From positions 1-64,000 of the forward strand of contig JAAXWG010000004.1 in the NCBI GenBank assembly GCA_013350285.1: a stretch of 64,000 bases of DNA, read 5' to 3'. The stretch's first letter is position 1; each line of letters starts with the position of its first letter. The position numbers were made by a program, and so were the translations under genes. Below the pieces are notes generated by a model that saw only the letters and a list, made by a program, of their open reading frames with translations, was not told where the DNA came from and made no database searches. Below are positions 22,864 to 34,551 of the stretch, piece by piece. Source of the stretch: Candidatus Altimarinota bacterium. Lineage in GTDB: Bacteria > Patescibacteriota > Gracilibacteria > BD1-5 > UBA6164.

Positions 22864-23514
22864 ATGAATAAAGTAGTTCAAGAAAAAATGAAAAGACTTA
22901 TTATGGTAATAAAAAATGATATTCTTTTTTCTGAATCTGAAAGAAAAGATGGATTTTATGATAATGGAGATAGTTTAGAACAAGCAATTTTGAATAATTA
23001 TGAATATATGATGAGAGGAGAAGCAGAAGTAAACTATAACTATAAACAACCTATTCCATATTGAATAGTTATTTCTCAGGATAAAAAAATTTTTGTATAC
23101 AAAAGATGAGCAAGTTGAAGTAATGCATGAGAGTCTCGTTTACATTCAAAAATTTCTTTTTGAGTTGGGGGACATATAGAAGAAAAAGATCAAGAAAATG
23201 AAAATATTTTACTTGATACTTTAAAAAGAGAAATAGAAGAAGAGATAAAAATTATATCAGAAGATATTATAAATATAAGTTTACTTTGATATATAAATGA
23301 TGATACAAATGATGTTGGAAAGGTTCATTTTTGAATTTCCTACATTATTGAAGTGAAAAATACAAATACGAGTCTTGAAGATTGAGAACTTGCAAATGGT
23401 GAATTTTTAGATATTAATGAAATAGAAGAAATGATGCAAAGTGAAGATTATGATGTTGAAACTCGGTCTAAAATAATTTATGAGCCTCTTAAAAATTTTC
23501 TTGAAATAAAATAA
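22864..23514 (+). CDS. NUDIX hydrolase
   Basis: 216 residues. The Nudix box GGHIEEKDQENENILL followed by DTLKREIEEEI matches GX5EX7REUXEE with a slightly long insert. Upstream, GIVISQDKKIFVYKR is the usual first strand pair. About 60 extra N-terminal residues are unusual for a minimal Nudix enzyme. It hydrolyses a nucleoside diphosphate-linked substrate that cannot be told from sequence. It starts 25 bases after gpsA and is convergent with secA across a shared terminator. Confidence 0.82.
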
Positions 23515-23525
23515 AAAATAATTTT

Positions 23526-23560
23526 AAAAAAATCTCCAAAAATTTTTGGAGATTTTTTTA
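23526..23560. terminator. Bidirectional terminator between the NUDIX gene and secA
   Basis: AAATCTCCAAAAATTTTTGG followed by AGATTTTTTT: a 12-bp perfect stem with A/T runs on both sides, between convergent stop codons at 23514 and 23563. Confidence 0.9.
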
Positions 23561-23562
23561 TT

Positions 23563-26163
23563 TTATACTCTTATTTTTACCTTTACATCATTATTTTGAG
23601 GAGTATTAAGAAGAGGATTTACTTGAGGGTTTTTCTTATTTAAAAGAGATGGATTTAGATTTATCTCATTCAAGATAAAATCAGACTCATCAAGACTTAC
23701 TTCTTCTACTTGAATATTATTTTTTATACTAAACATTGCTTTTGTTGTTTTGAATTCTATTTCATTCATCAAATCTCCAAATTTTTGAAAAGCTTTTTCT
23801 TTATAGACAATAAGAGGATTTCTTTGTGCATATCACTCAAAAGCAACCTCTTCTCTTAAATGACTCATTGCATCAATATGATTCATCCAAAGTTCATCAA
23901 TACTTTGAAGAACTATTCTTCTTTCAAGCTCAAGAAAATTTTCTAAAGACATCATATCTTTTCTACTACTTATAAGTTCATCAACAGCAAGTTGTCAAAC
24001 ATACTTTGCAAGTTCTTTTATATTTTTTATTCCAAAAATATCATCTTTTTCTATACTTTCATTAATAAGTTCAATTCCGAGAAATTCATTTATTTTGAGA
24101 GCAAGTTCTTTTTTATCAAGATTTTCTCCAGCTCTTAGTGCTTCAGATTCCACAAAAATACTTACTTGATTTTGAATCATTGCTTGAACATCTTCATCTA
24201 TATTTTCACTTGCAAGGATTTTATTTCTTTTTCCATAAATAATTTCTCTGTGCTTATTTATAACATCATCATACTCAAGAATATGCTTTCTGATATCAAA
24301 ATTATGTCCTTCTACTTGTTTTTGAACACTCGTTACTCTTTTTGTAAGCATTCCACTTTGAGCAAGTGGTTCATCATCTGGTAGTGATGCAAAAATAGGA
24401 GAATTAAAGACAGAAAAAAGCTTATCTCCTCCAAAAATTCTCATAATATCATCATTTGGGGAAACAAGAAATTGAGTTACTCAAGGGTCTCATTGTCTTC
24501 AAGCTCTTCCTCTTAATTGATTATCTATTCTTCTTGTTTCGTGTTTTTCAGTACCAATTATAAAAAGTCCTCCAAGCTCAACTACTCCTTCTCCAAGTTT
24601 AATATCTGTTCCTCTTCAAGCCATATTTGTTGCAATAGTAACTGCTCATTTTTGTCATGCTCCTGCAATTATTTCTGCTTCTTGTTCATGATATTTGGCA
24701 TTGAGAACATTATGAGGAATTTTTTCTTCTCTCAGTCTTTGACTTAAATATTCAGATTTATCAACAGAAACAGTTCAAACAAGTATTGGTTGTCATTTTT
24801 CATGGAGTTCTTTTACCATTTTGACAACATAATCAAATTTCCCTTTTTCATTTTTAAAAAGCAAATCAGCCTTATCTTCTCTAATAATTGGCTTATTTGT
24901 TGGAATTACAAGAGTATCAAGAGCATAGACTTTATAAAATTCTTCTTCTTCTGTTTTTGCCGTTCAAGTCATTCAAGAAAGTTTCCAATACATCCTAAAG
25001 AAGTTTTGAAAGGTGATACTCGCAAGAGTTTTACTTTCTTGTTGGATTTTTACTTTTTCTTTTGCTTCTATTGCTTGGTGAAGCCCTTCACTATATCTTC
25101 TTCCAGAAAGTACTCTTCCAGTATGCTCATCAACAATAAGCACTTCATCATTTACAACAATATAATCTTTATCTTTTTTGTATACAGCCATAGCCTTAAG
25201 GGCATTTTCTATATGATGGAGATCGTTATAGTGAGTGGAAATATAAATATTTTCTACTTTGAGCAATTCTTCAACTTTTTGTATTCCAGCTTCTGTCAAA
25301 ACTGCTGTTTTCTGTTTTTCATCTATGGTATAATGAGTTTTTTCTTCAAGAAGTTTTATAAGCTCAGCAAATTTTATGTATTTTGTTGTTGGTTCATTAT
25401 CTGGCATAGAAATAATAAGAGGAGTACGAGCTTCATCAACGAGAATAGAATCAACTTCATCAATAATAGCAAAAAAAAGTTTACTTTGAGACTTATCATC
25501 ATTTCTTATAACCATATTATCTCTCAAATAATCAAAGCCCATTTCATTATTTGTCGCATAGACAATATCTTTTTTGTAAGCTTCTTTTTTTGCAGATTTT
25601 CATTGATTATGAGTGATTACCCCTACAGAAAGTCCAAGTAAAGAATACAAAATTCCCATTTCTTCCGCATCTCTTTTTGCAAGATAATCATTCACCGTTA
25701 CTATATGTACAGGATTTCCAGAGAGAGCATTAAGATAAGCAGGAAGGGTTGCAACAAGTGTTTTTCATTCTCATGTTTTCATTTCTGATATTCATCCATA
25801 ATGGATATTGAGTCCTCCTATGAGTTGTACATCGTATGGTATCATATTCCAAACAATTTCTTTTCCAGAAGGGAGGGTAAAAATTTTTCCATATAAAAGT
25901 TTTGTTGCTTGTTTTACGAGAGCAAAAGCATCAACTTTTATATCTTCAATAATTTTTTTTATTTTCTCAGAATCTTCACTTTTTTTAAAATCAAGTCAAG
26001 TAAAAAGTGCTTTGAATTCAAGAGTTTTATTTTTTACATCTTCTTCGCTTAATTTTTCAAAGTCTACTTCTCTTGCTTTTATTGACTCAACAATTTTTTG
26101 ATAATTTTTAAGTTTTTTTGTATCAATATCGCCAAATAAACTTTTTATTATTTCTTCAATCAC
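23563..26163 (-). CDS. secA: Preprotein translocase ATPase SecA
   Basis: 866 residues. Visible in order: Walker [45 protein letters not shown], the [18 protein letters not shown] box, [46 protein letters not shown]. Both glycines of GEGKT and the first Gly of MAGRGTD are TGA, direct evidence for UGA = Gly. SecA drives export through SecYEG at the inner membrane. The C-terminus ends DVKVKIRV without the usual Cys-rich zinc tail. The start appears to be GTG ([12 protein letters not shown]). Confidence 0.97.
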
Positions 26164-26308
26164 GAGTTTAATCTTAATTAATAAATTTTTTGTTCGTCAA
26201 TTATATGAGGAAAAAGAATTTTTTCAAAATTTTCCTAAATTTTTATTGTTTCTTTTTAATTTTAAAGTATTATTATTAAAATAAATTTAATTTTTATATA
26301 TTCTTTTT

Positions 26309-26914
26309 ATGATAGCATATCTTGAGGGAGAAATTATTGATTTATCTTTTCATTCTTTGATTATAAAGACAAATTCTTGAATTGGGTATGAAATCAATAT
26401 AAATGAGTTTACTTTTTCTCAACTAAGTTTTTGAGAGAGAAGCTCTTTTTTTATCTATCATAGTATATCAGAATGAAGAGAAAGCCTTTATGCTTTTTTA
26501 GAAAAAGAAGAAAGGCAAATATTTACAGAAATTATAAAGATCTCTGGAATAGGAGGAAGGATGGGATTAAATTTACTCAATTTTTGATATGAAAAACTTA
26601 TGGAAGCTCTTCAAAAAGGGGATAAAAGCTTTTTTGAAAATGTAAAAGGAATAGGAAAAAAACTCGCAGAAAAGATACTTATAGAGATGAAAGATAAGGA
26701 TTTTGTAAAAATGCATTTTTCTTGAGAGAAATGAAATATTTCTGAAGAAAGGGCAAATATAATAGAAACAAATGAACTTGGTGAAGAAATAAAAAAATCG
26801 CTTGTAGGGCTTGGTTATAAAGAAGGAGATGTAGAAAGAGAGTTAAAAAATCTTCCTCTTTGATATGAAAGTCTTGAAATGATTTTACCATATATTATAA
26901 AGAAATTAAGTTAG
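26309..26914 (+). CDS. ruvA: Holliday junction DNA helicase subunit RuvA
   Basis: 201 residues beginning MIAYLEGEIID, the OB-fold start of RuvA. Two helix-hairpin-helix units are visible (ISGIGGRMGLNLL and VKGIGKKLAEKIL), and the C-terminal domain III (LGEEIKKSLVGLGYKEGDVE) binds RuvB. RuvA tetramers hold Holliday junctions for RuvB branch migration. The stop overlaps the spacer to the next gene by one base (TAGTATG), so translation is probably coupled. Confidence 0.93.
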
Positions 26915-26915
26915 T

Positions 26916-27959
26916 ATGCATATTAGTATTTTTGCTTCTATATGATGTCAAAATCTTTGAGATGAACTTATATTAAAAAATGAGATTCTCATATTTGAGA
27001 AAACTCCAAGCATTTTTTGATTAACTGAATTTAAAGATATTCCAAATTTTAATATCTTTACTTATGATACAGAAGATATTTTTTTTGAAAAAGAAAATAT
27101 TAGTTACAAAGAGTATTTTCCAAAAGATATAAGAAATCCAAAAAAAATTTTAAAAAATATTAAAAATTATTCCTCTTTTCTTGAAAGTATTATTTTTTCT
27201 GATTTTCTTGTTATTGGATGAGGGGGGCTTTTTTATGATAGTGAGTTACAAACCTCTACAAAAAATCTAGATTTATGGCTTTGGAGAATCAAAAAATTCA
27301 AAAAATATAAGAAAAAAATTATATTTTATGGAGTGAGTATTGATATAAAACAAGAAGAAAATAAGGAAAAAATTAAACTTATATTTTCTCCTGCTTACAA
27401 AATATTTGTAAGAGATGAACACTCAAAGAAATTTTTGTGAGAAATGTGAATTTCTTCAGAAATTATATTAGATCCTGTCTTTTTTGATAATTGAAAATTT
27501 TTTCCTGATAAAAATCTTCTTCTTTGAAATTTTCCCTCAAAATGATTTGATACAAAAAATCTTTCTTCTTATGATTTTACTGGAAAAATTGTCGGACTTG
27601 CTCTCAGGTGATGATATTTTTCAAAGTCTAGGGAAGAGGAAAATGAAATAATAAAAAATATTCTTTGATTTATTTTGAGTGCTTGAGCAAGAGAAGTCTT
27701 ACTTCTTCCTCATAGTTTTCATAAAACTGATATACAGGCAAATGATAAAATATTTTTAGAACAATTTGTAGGAGAAGATATAATCATAGGATGAGAAAAT
27801 ATAAAAAAAATCTATGAGATATACAAAAATAAGCAAATAGATATATGTTTTTGTATGCGACTTCATTCTATTATTCTTTGTCAGGTATATAAGATTCCTT
27901 TTATCACACTGAGCTATGCAAAAAAAACTGATGAAACAATAAAAAAACTCCAAGAATAA
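26916..27959 (+). CDS. csaB: Polysaccharide pyruvyl transferase family protein
   Basis: 347 residues. The N-terminal IGGQNLGDELIL, then VIGGGGLFYDSE, FYGVSID, VRDEHSKKFL and the final MRLHSIILC...PFITLSYAKKTDE are the diagnostic segments of the CsaB/WcaK family. These enzymes add ketal-pyruvate to cell-wall polysaccharide; in CsaB this anchors SLH-domain S-layer proteins. Here the acceptor is unknown. The start ATG is one base after the ruvA stop. Several of the GG motifs use TGA. Confidence 0.88.
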
Positions 27960-27976
27960 TTCTTGGAGTTTTTGAT
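27946..27976 (+). terminator. Intrinsic terminator after the pyruvyl transferase
   Basis: AAACTCCAAGAATAATTCTTGGAGTTTTTG: a 12-bp stem overlapping the stop codon of the upstream gene, followed by a T-run. Confidence 0.9.
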
Positions 27977-27992
27977 TACAAAAAGATATTTA

Positions 27993-28610
27993 TTATCCAC
28001 ATTGATTTCAGGCAGTTTCAGGATTTCAATTGACAATTATTAAAGCATTTGTAGCTCCAGCAACAGCTCAAGCGGGAGTACAAGCTCAAGACTCTGGAGT
28101 AACAGCTCCTCCATCTACATCTGTATCTAAATCTCCTATAGATATACCAGTTTCCCATCTAAGATTATCATTTCCATTATCTGTTTCTCCTTTTGATGTA
28201 CGATTTCCACTATTTTCAAAAGCAGTAGAAAGTTCATAAATTCAAAGCTCTATACCATTTTCATCATCATCAGCTAAGTAAGCAAGAGCACAATCGGTAG
28301 TAGCAGCTCATGATCCACTACAACCTTCACCATGTTTAGAATCTTTTGGAAGACCATTCATCATATAAGGTTCCATTTGAGTTACAAATGTAGTAGCAGC
28401 AGGATAACTTGAGTCATCTTGATATACTTGCTCAACTGCCGATTGAAGAGCTTTTACATCATTAATTCTTGTAGTATCTCTCGCTTTTTGTATTTGGCTT
28501 GTATATACAGATATAGCTCCAGTTGCAAGGATTCAGATGATAGTGATAACAATCAAAAGCTCTATAAGAGTAAAGGCTTTTAAATTATTCAAAGAAATAT
28601 TTTTTTTCAT
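27993..28610 (-). CDS. Type IV pilin / pseudopilin
   Basis: 205 residues. MKKNISLNNLKAFTLIELL followed by IVITIIGILATGAIS is a classic prepilin: cleavage after KA, FTLIE with Glu+5, then a long hydrophobic helix. KARDTTRINDVKALQSAVEQ follows, as in major pilins of CPR bacteria. A C-terminal Cys pair region (GACTPAGA ... ETAGNQCG) may form a D-loop disulfide. Pilin would be exported and assembled by the type IV pilus system for attachment or DNA uptake. No other pilus genes are in the immediate neighbourhood. Confidence 0.9.
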
Positions 28611-28796
28611 AAAATAAAGGGGGTTAATTTTTATTGTCGTAATTGTAATTATATTTTTTTTTACAATTTGTCAAAAAAATAAAAAAATAGCATTTTTATT
28701 TTTAAAAAAATAAAAAATATATATACTCTCTTTTAAGAAAATTAGAAAACCATGAAAGACTTAAATAAATTATCTTTAGAAAAATATTTTTTTCTA

Positions 28797-28830
28797 TTTT
28801 AATAGATTCCTGACTTCTCAGGAATAACAA
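28797..28830. repeat. ATTCCTGACTTCTCAGGAAT palindrome
   Basis: TAGATTCCTGACTTCTCAGG followed by AATAAC: a variant of the dispersed element seen at 55618-55648, here in the 270-base gap between the pilin and the GT2 gene. Otherwise that gap holds only AT-rich sequence. Confidence 0.75.
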
Positions 28831-28880
28831 AAACTAAGTTTTTCAAATATTATTTAAAAATAAGATTAAAAAATTTATCT

Positions 28881-29831
28881 ATGAAATTGATAGTTCAAAT
28901 CCCTTGTTACAATGAAGAAAATACACTTTTCTCTGTTCTTGAAGAAATTCCTAAAAAAATAGAGGGAATTGATAGTATAGAAACAATGATTATAGATGAC
29001 GGAAGCCAAGATAATACAATAGAAATTGCAAAAAAATATTGAGTGAATCATATTATAAAACATATTGGAAATAAAGGACTTGGAAATGCTTTTAAATCGT
29101 GAATAGAAAAAGCACTCAAAGAATGAGTAGATGTACTTGTAAATACTGATGGCGATAATCAATATCCTGGAAAATATATTGAAGAACTTATTTTTCCTCT
29201 TTTAAAAAAAGAAGCAGATATTGTTATGGGAGATAGGCAAACGGCAACAATACAACATTTTTCTCATATAAAAAAGTTTTTTCAATGGCTTTGAAGTTTT
29301 TTAGTGAGGCTTTTGTCTTGAGTACAAATTCCTGATAGTGTCAGTGGATTTCGTGCTTATAGCAGAGAAGCACTTTTACGACTCAATATAACTTCAGAAT
29401 TTAGCTATGCAGTAGATACTCTTGTTCAAGCAGGGGCAAAAAATCTCAAAGTTACTTCTATAAAAATCATTACAAATAAACCGACACGACCATCAAGGCT
29501 TTTTAAAAATATAGGGCAACATATGTATCAAACATTTAAAATTCTTTTTAGAGTCTATGCGATGTATAATCCTCTCAGAGTATTTTTTGTTTTAGGAACT
29601 CCTTTTTTTGTAGTTTGAATATTTTGAATAGCGAGATTTTTATATTTTTTCTCTCTTAATCCTCTCACAACAGGAAAAACTCAGTCTCTTGTTCTTGCTT
29701 GAGTTTCTCTCATTATTGCTATGCAGTTTTTTGCACTCGGGATTATTTGAGATCTCATAGCAAAAAACAGAAAACTAACGGAAGATAATCTTTATTTTAC
29801 AAAGAAACAATATTTTAACATCAAAGATTAA
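28881..29831 (+). CDS. GT2-family glycosyltransferase with two membrane helices
   Basis: 316 residues. The GT-A domain has VQIPCYNEENTLFSVL, IDDGSQDNT, HIGNKGLGNAFKSGI and NTDGDNQYP (DxD-like), as in dolichol/polyprenyl-phosphate mannose synthases. SGFRAYSREAL follows. Two hydrophobic helices near residues 235-260 and 275-300 anchor it, as in PgaC/ArnC-like polyprenyl-phosphate glycosyltransferases. It probably charges undecaprenyl phosphate with a sugar at the cytosolic face. The exported nuclease gene follows 27 bases later. Confidence 0.88.
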
Positions 29832-29858
29832 AGTATTGAAAGATTAAGGATTTTTATA

Positions 29859-32800
29859 ATGAGGCTAAAAAAATTATATCACATTCTTTTTTTATTGCTT
29901 ATTTTCTTTTTCATAAGCAAAGATTATGTTTTCTCAGAAGAGGAAATACCTGTATCAAATTCTCAAGAAATCAACGAATCAAATATATGAGAAAATTGAT
30001 GAGAAGAACTATCAAATCCTACACTTTTACAACAAGAAGAAAATTTTTGAATTGGAGAGCAAGCAGATTGAGAACAAAATATTATTCAAGAAAATTCTAT
30101 TCCTGCAATTATTTATACTCTTCAATCACCTTCTTATCTTATTCAAAAAAGCGAAAATATATATGAATGTGATGCGAGTAAAAGTGAATGTAAAGTAAAT
30201 TTTGACCTACGAGATACTTTTTCTTGATATGTTTCGACAAAATATGAATGTACAATAGATTTTTGATTGTATACTTGAGAAGAAACAAAATGTAATCCAA
30301 GTCCAATAATTTTTCCCAAATGAATTTTTTATGTAAAATTTATCATACAAGAAAAGAATAATCATCATATTTTTAGAGAAAAAGATCTCACTATTATAAA
30401 TAAAGAAATTATAAAAGAAGTCCCTAATCCTATTCTTACAATTCAAAGTTGACTTACTCAAAAAGAAGAAAATTATTTTGAATGCAAAACAGAAGAATGT
30501 AGTGCAAATCTGACTTTGGAAGACTCTTTTCTTTCTTGAAGTATTTCTTCCTATATTTGTACTTGGAATTTTTGAGATTGAGTTTTTGAAAGTCCAGATA
30601 CTCCACAAAAATGTAATCCTTCCTATATACAATTTCCTTTTTGAAAACACTCTTTGAAAGCAAAAATTAGTGAAAAATGAAATGAAACAAATTTCAAAGA
30701 GTTATATTTTACTATTGAAAATAATTTTTCTCAAAAAAATACTGATGAGGAATTAAGTTCTTCTTGAACAATAAATTTTACCCCCAATATTATTCCTCCT
30801 CTTGAAATAACTCTTCAATCACCATCATATTTAATCCAAAAAGCTGAAGATACCTATGAATGTGATGCAACAAAGTGAGATTGTAAAGCAAATTTTGATT
30901 TACGAGAAACTTTTGGCTGATGATATATTCCGACAAAATACGAATGTCATATAGATTTTCCTTTTTGGACAGGAGAAGAAGCAAAATGTAATCCAAATAC
31001 AATACTTTTTCCAGAGTGAGTTTTTGAACTAAAATTTACAATTCAAGAAAAAGAAAATCCTTTCAATTTTAATGAAAAAATTATAAAAATATCAAACCTC
31101 AAAAAAGAAACAAGTTCAGCCTCTTCTGAATCTTTATCCCAAATTGATGACGAAAAAAAAGATGAAAGAGAAATAATTATTCAATGAGGCTTAGAAAAAG
31201 AAACAAATGAAAAGTTTATATGTGCAGAAGAAATGTGTGGAGTAAATTTTACCTTTAAACAAAAATCAAAAGAAAGCTGTCTATGGGATTTTGGAGGAGG
31301 AAATTTTAAAGAAAAATATAAATATACTTGTAATCCCTGAAAGGTATATTTTACAAATGGTGTTTATAAAGTTTCTCTTCAAGTTTTTGATGAAAAAACA
31401 TTTCTTACAAGGCAATATTTTTTTTCTTTTGAAAATAAGTATTTTGAAAAAATGAGACAGACAAATACTCCTCCTCAAGCAAAAATAAGTATCCAATGAA
31501 AATTAGCAAAAAATAAAAAATTAGAAAGTAATAAACTTGTTTGTTATGATACTCTTGAATGTAGTATCAATTTCACGGGAAAAGAAAGTATTGATTTAGA
31601 AAAAAATTCTTTAGATTATTTTTGGGATTTTTGAGATGGAGAAACTTTTTCTTGAGTCAATCCAAATGCAAAAAAATATCCCCCTTGAAAATATAAAATC
31701 AGTCTCACTGTTAAAGATACTTTTTCACAAAGTAGTGATTATTTTTTTGTAGAAATTCTTGCTTCTGGTCAAATAGAAGAGAAATTTTTGGATAAAAATA
31801 TTTTTACTTCTCTCAAAATATCAAGAGTAAATGCAAATCCAAAATGAGTAGATAATAATGAATGGATAGAAATCAAAAACACTTCTTTTTCTCTTCTCAA
31901 TCTCAAATGACTTATTATAGAAGATAGTATGCTTTGATGAAGTAAAAAATATACTATTACAGATGATTTTTACCTTTTCCCTCTTGAAAAGAAAAAATTT
32001 TATAAGTCTCTTACCCATATTAATCTCAATAATGATAAAGATGAAGTAAATCTCATCTATAATATGAAAGTTATAGACACAATGTCTTGGAATTTTCCTC
32101 TTATGGATGATTATATTTTGACAGCTGAAAATTTGAATATAGAGTCACAAAAAGTAAAAGTTATAGAAGTGATAGATGGAGATACTATTCTCATAGAGTT
32201 TTTTGATGGAAGACAGGAAAAACTAAGACTTATAGGAGTAGATACACCAGAGACAAAGCATCCAAAGAAAAAAGTAGAATATTTTTGAAAAGAAGCCTCA
32301 GATTTTACAAAAAAAACACTTTCTTGAAAAGAAGTATTTCTTGAAATAGATAAAGAAAATTATAGGGACAAATATGGAAGACTTCTTGGATATATTTATT
32401 TTGAAGAAAATGAAGAGAAAAAATCGTTTAATCTCCGACTTATAGAGCTTGGATATGCAAGAGCCTATCTTGTTTTCCCTTTTAAATATAGTATTCTTTT
32501 TAAAGAAGCCCAAACTCTTGCTCGTAAAAATCTTGTCTGAATGTGGTGAGATGAAGAAATGGTCAAAGAAATAAAAATTTTGGAAAAAGAAGAAAAGGAG
32601 CTCATACAAGAAGAGCAAATACAACTCATAGAAGAAAATAATCTTGAAGTATTTGCAACAAGATTTTATGATTTTATGGAACAAGATGATTTCAATTTTT
32701 GAAAAAAATATTTTTCAAATAAAGTTCTCTCTATGTATAAAAGATGGCAACTCGGAGAAAATACTATAAAAATCTCAAATTTTTCTGAAAAAGAAAAACA

Positions 32801-33338
32801 AAATATACAAAAAACTTTTCGTATCAGTATAGCAAAACTTAAATCATGACTCAGATTTTCAGGAACAACTCTTCCATTTTCAACCATAAGAATATATTAT
32901 GATGATTTTGTTTATGAAACTTTTTCAGATGAAAAATGAAAATATAGCTATAAAACATTAGAAAATATACAAGTTTGAAATTATGAAGCAAGATTTGAAG
33001 TCATGGAGAAAAATGGGAGTGTTCATACAATAGAAAAAACAAAAACTTTTTCTCTCTCAAAAGAATATGTGAATAGTATTCAAGCCGTTCTTGTGAAAAA
33101 ATATGAAAAAGAGCTAAAAAAACTCCAAAAGAAGAAAAAAGTAAAGAAAGCAAAAAAGAAAAAGCCAAAAAAATCAAAAGCACCCAAAGAAAAAAAGATA
33201 GCAATACGAACAGAGTATAAAACAAATAATTTTGTTGCTTCCTGACAAAATATAGATATGAGACTTCTCAATTTTCTTGTCCTTATATTTTGAGTTTTAG
33301 TGTTATATCTTGTATTGAATAAGGGGGAAGAAAAATAA
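29859..33338 (+). CDS. Large surface protein: PKD-like repeats, lamin-tail domain, thermonuclease domain
   Basis: 1159 residues. Signal peptide MRLKKLYHILFLLLIFFFIS, then several PKD-like units with DxxF/WNFGDG and FWDFGDG motifs and conserved Cys pairs (to about residue 630). Residues ~650-755 (NANPKGVDNNEWIEIKN) resemble a lamin-tail domain. Residues ~765-900 (VIEVIDGDTILIEF, LRLIGVDTPET, YRDKYGRLLGYIY) match staphylococcal-type nuclease with its Arg/Glu/Arg catalytic set. A Lys-rich stretch and a C-terminal helix (LLNFLVLIFGVLVLYLVL) anchor it. Likely a cell-surface nuclease supplying nucleotides or processing DNA for uptake; this role is inference. Confidence 0.88.
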
Positions 33339-33370
33339 CTATTTTTCTTTTGCTTGATAATTATAATTTC

Positions 33371-34489
33371 TTATTCAAAAAAACTTTTCGCAAGAGTATG
33401 GGCTTCACTCCAAGCAAGTTGGAGATTAAACCCACCACTTTTTCCTGTGATATCAAGAACTTCACCAATAAAATATAATCCAGAAACTTTTTTTGATTCA
33501 AAATTTTTACTCAGTTCATTAAGTTTTACCCCGCCACCCGTCACTTTTGCTTCTTTCCAAGATCTAAAATCATTTATTTTTAATATAATTTCATTTTTTT
33601 CTTTATCAAAAAGAGGAAAATTTAGGATTTTTTTTGGAATATTGTCTCAAGAAAAAATAAGTTTTACATCTATATTTTCTTTTATATAAGGTATTTCATT
33701 TTCATATGTTATTCCTTTATTTCTTATATATTCCCCAATTTTTAAAACAATGTGAAATATAAGTGGTCAAGAAATTCAAAAATGAGTAAAAAGCATATTT
33801 CATTTTTCTTTAAAAAAAGTTTTTTCTTTGTCATAAATATTACACTCAACAAGGCAACTTATTCATGAAAGAGAAGAAAAATCTTCCTTTGTTGTAATAC
33901 CACAAAGTCCTTTATAAGGCTCTACTATTTCTATACCAAATTTTTTAGCAAAATTGTATCCCCATCAATCTGTTCCAATTTGAGCAAAACTTTTTCCTCC
34001 TGTTGCAATAATCACTTCTCTTGCACATATTTTTTCTCAATTTTCTCAGAGAATGATAAAAGTATCATCTTTTTTTTCTATATCATTGACACTAAAATTT
34101 GTTTTTAAGATAGCATCATTTTCTTGTATTTTTTTTTCAAAAAGCTTTACAATCTCTTCTGATTTTCCACTATCAAGAAGAATTCTTCCATTGTCTTCCG
34201 TATGTGTTTTTATTCCTTCTTTTTCAAGCCAATGTATCATATCATATTGAGAAAAATGATGAAAAAGTGAAAGAAGAATTTTTTTATTTTCTCCGACATA
34301 GTCCTTTTCATCTTCAATATACATATTTGAAACATTACACCTTTCTCAACCAGAAAGAAGAACTTTTGTTCCGATTTTATTTGTTTTTTCTAAGATGATT
34401 TTACTCAAATTTTTTGGAAGATGAATAGCACTAAAAATTCCACTCGCACCCCCTCCAACAATGGCGATGTCAAAAATATGTTCTTGCAT
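33371..34489 (-). CDS. HI0933/BaiN-family flavoprotein (NAD(P)/FAD-dependent oxidoreductase)
   Basis: 372 residues. The N-terminal FAD-binding motif AIVGGGASGIFSAIHL, then KIGTKVLLSGGERCNVSN, VIIATGGKSFAQIGTDGWGY, and near the end KVTGGGVKLNEL and GEVLDITGKSGGFNLQLAW are all typical of the HI0933/YhiN family. Its physiological reaction is poorly defined. Convergent with the upstream nuclease gene (32-base gap). Slightly shorter than the usual ~400 residues. Confidence 0.88.
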
Positions 34490-34551
34490 AAATTTCTTAA
34501 GAAATAATATGAATATAAGTATAATAAGAGATTAAAAATAATCAAAAAAGC

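Noticed and set aside
24790-25641. A 283-codon open frame on the plus strand within secA
   Set aside because: It is a Phe/Ser/Lys-rich antisense shadow of the secA coding sequence with no motif of its own.
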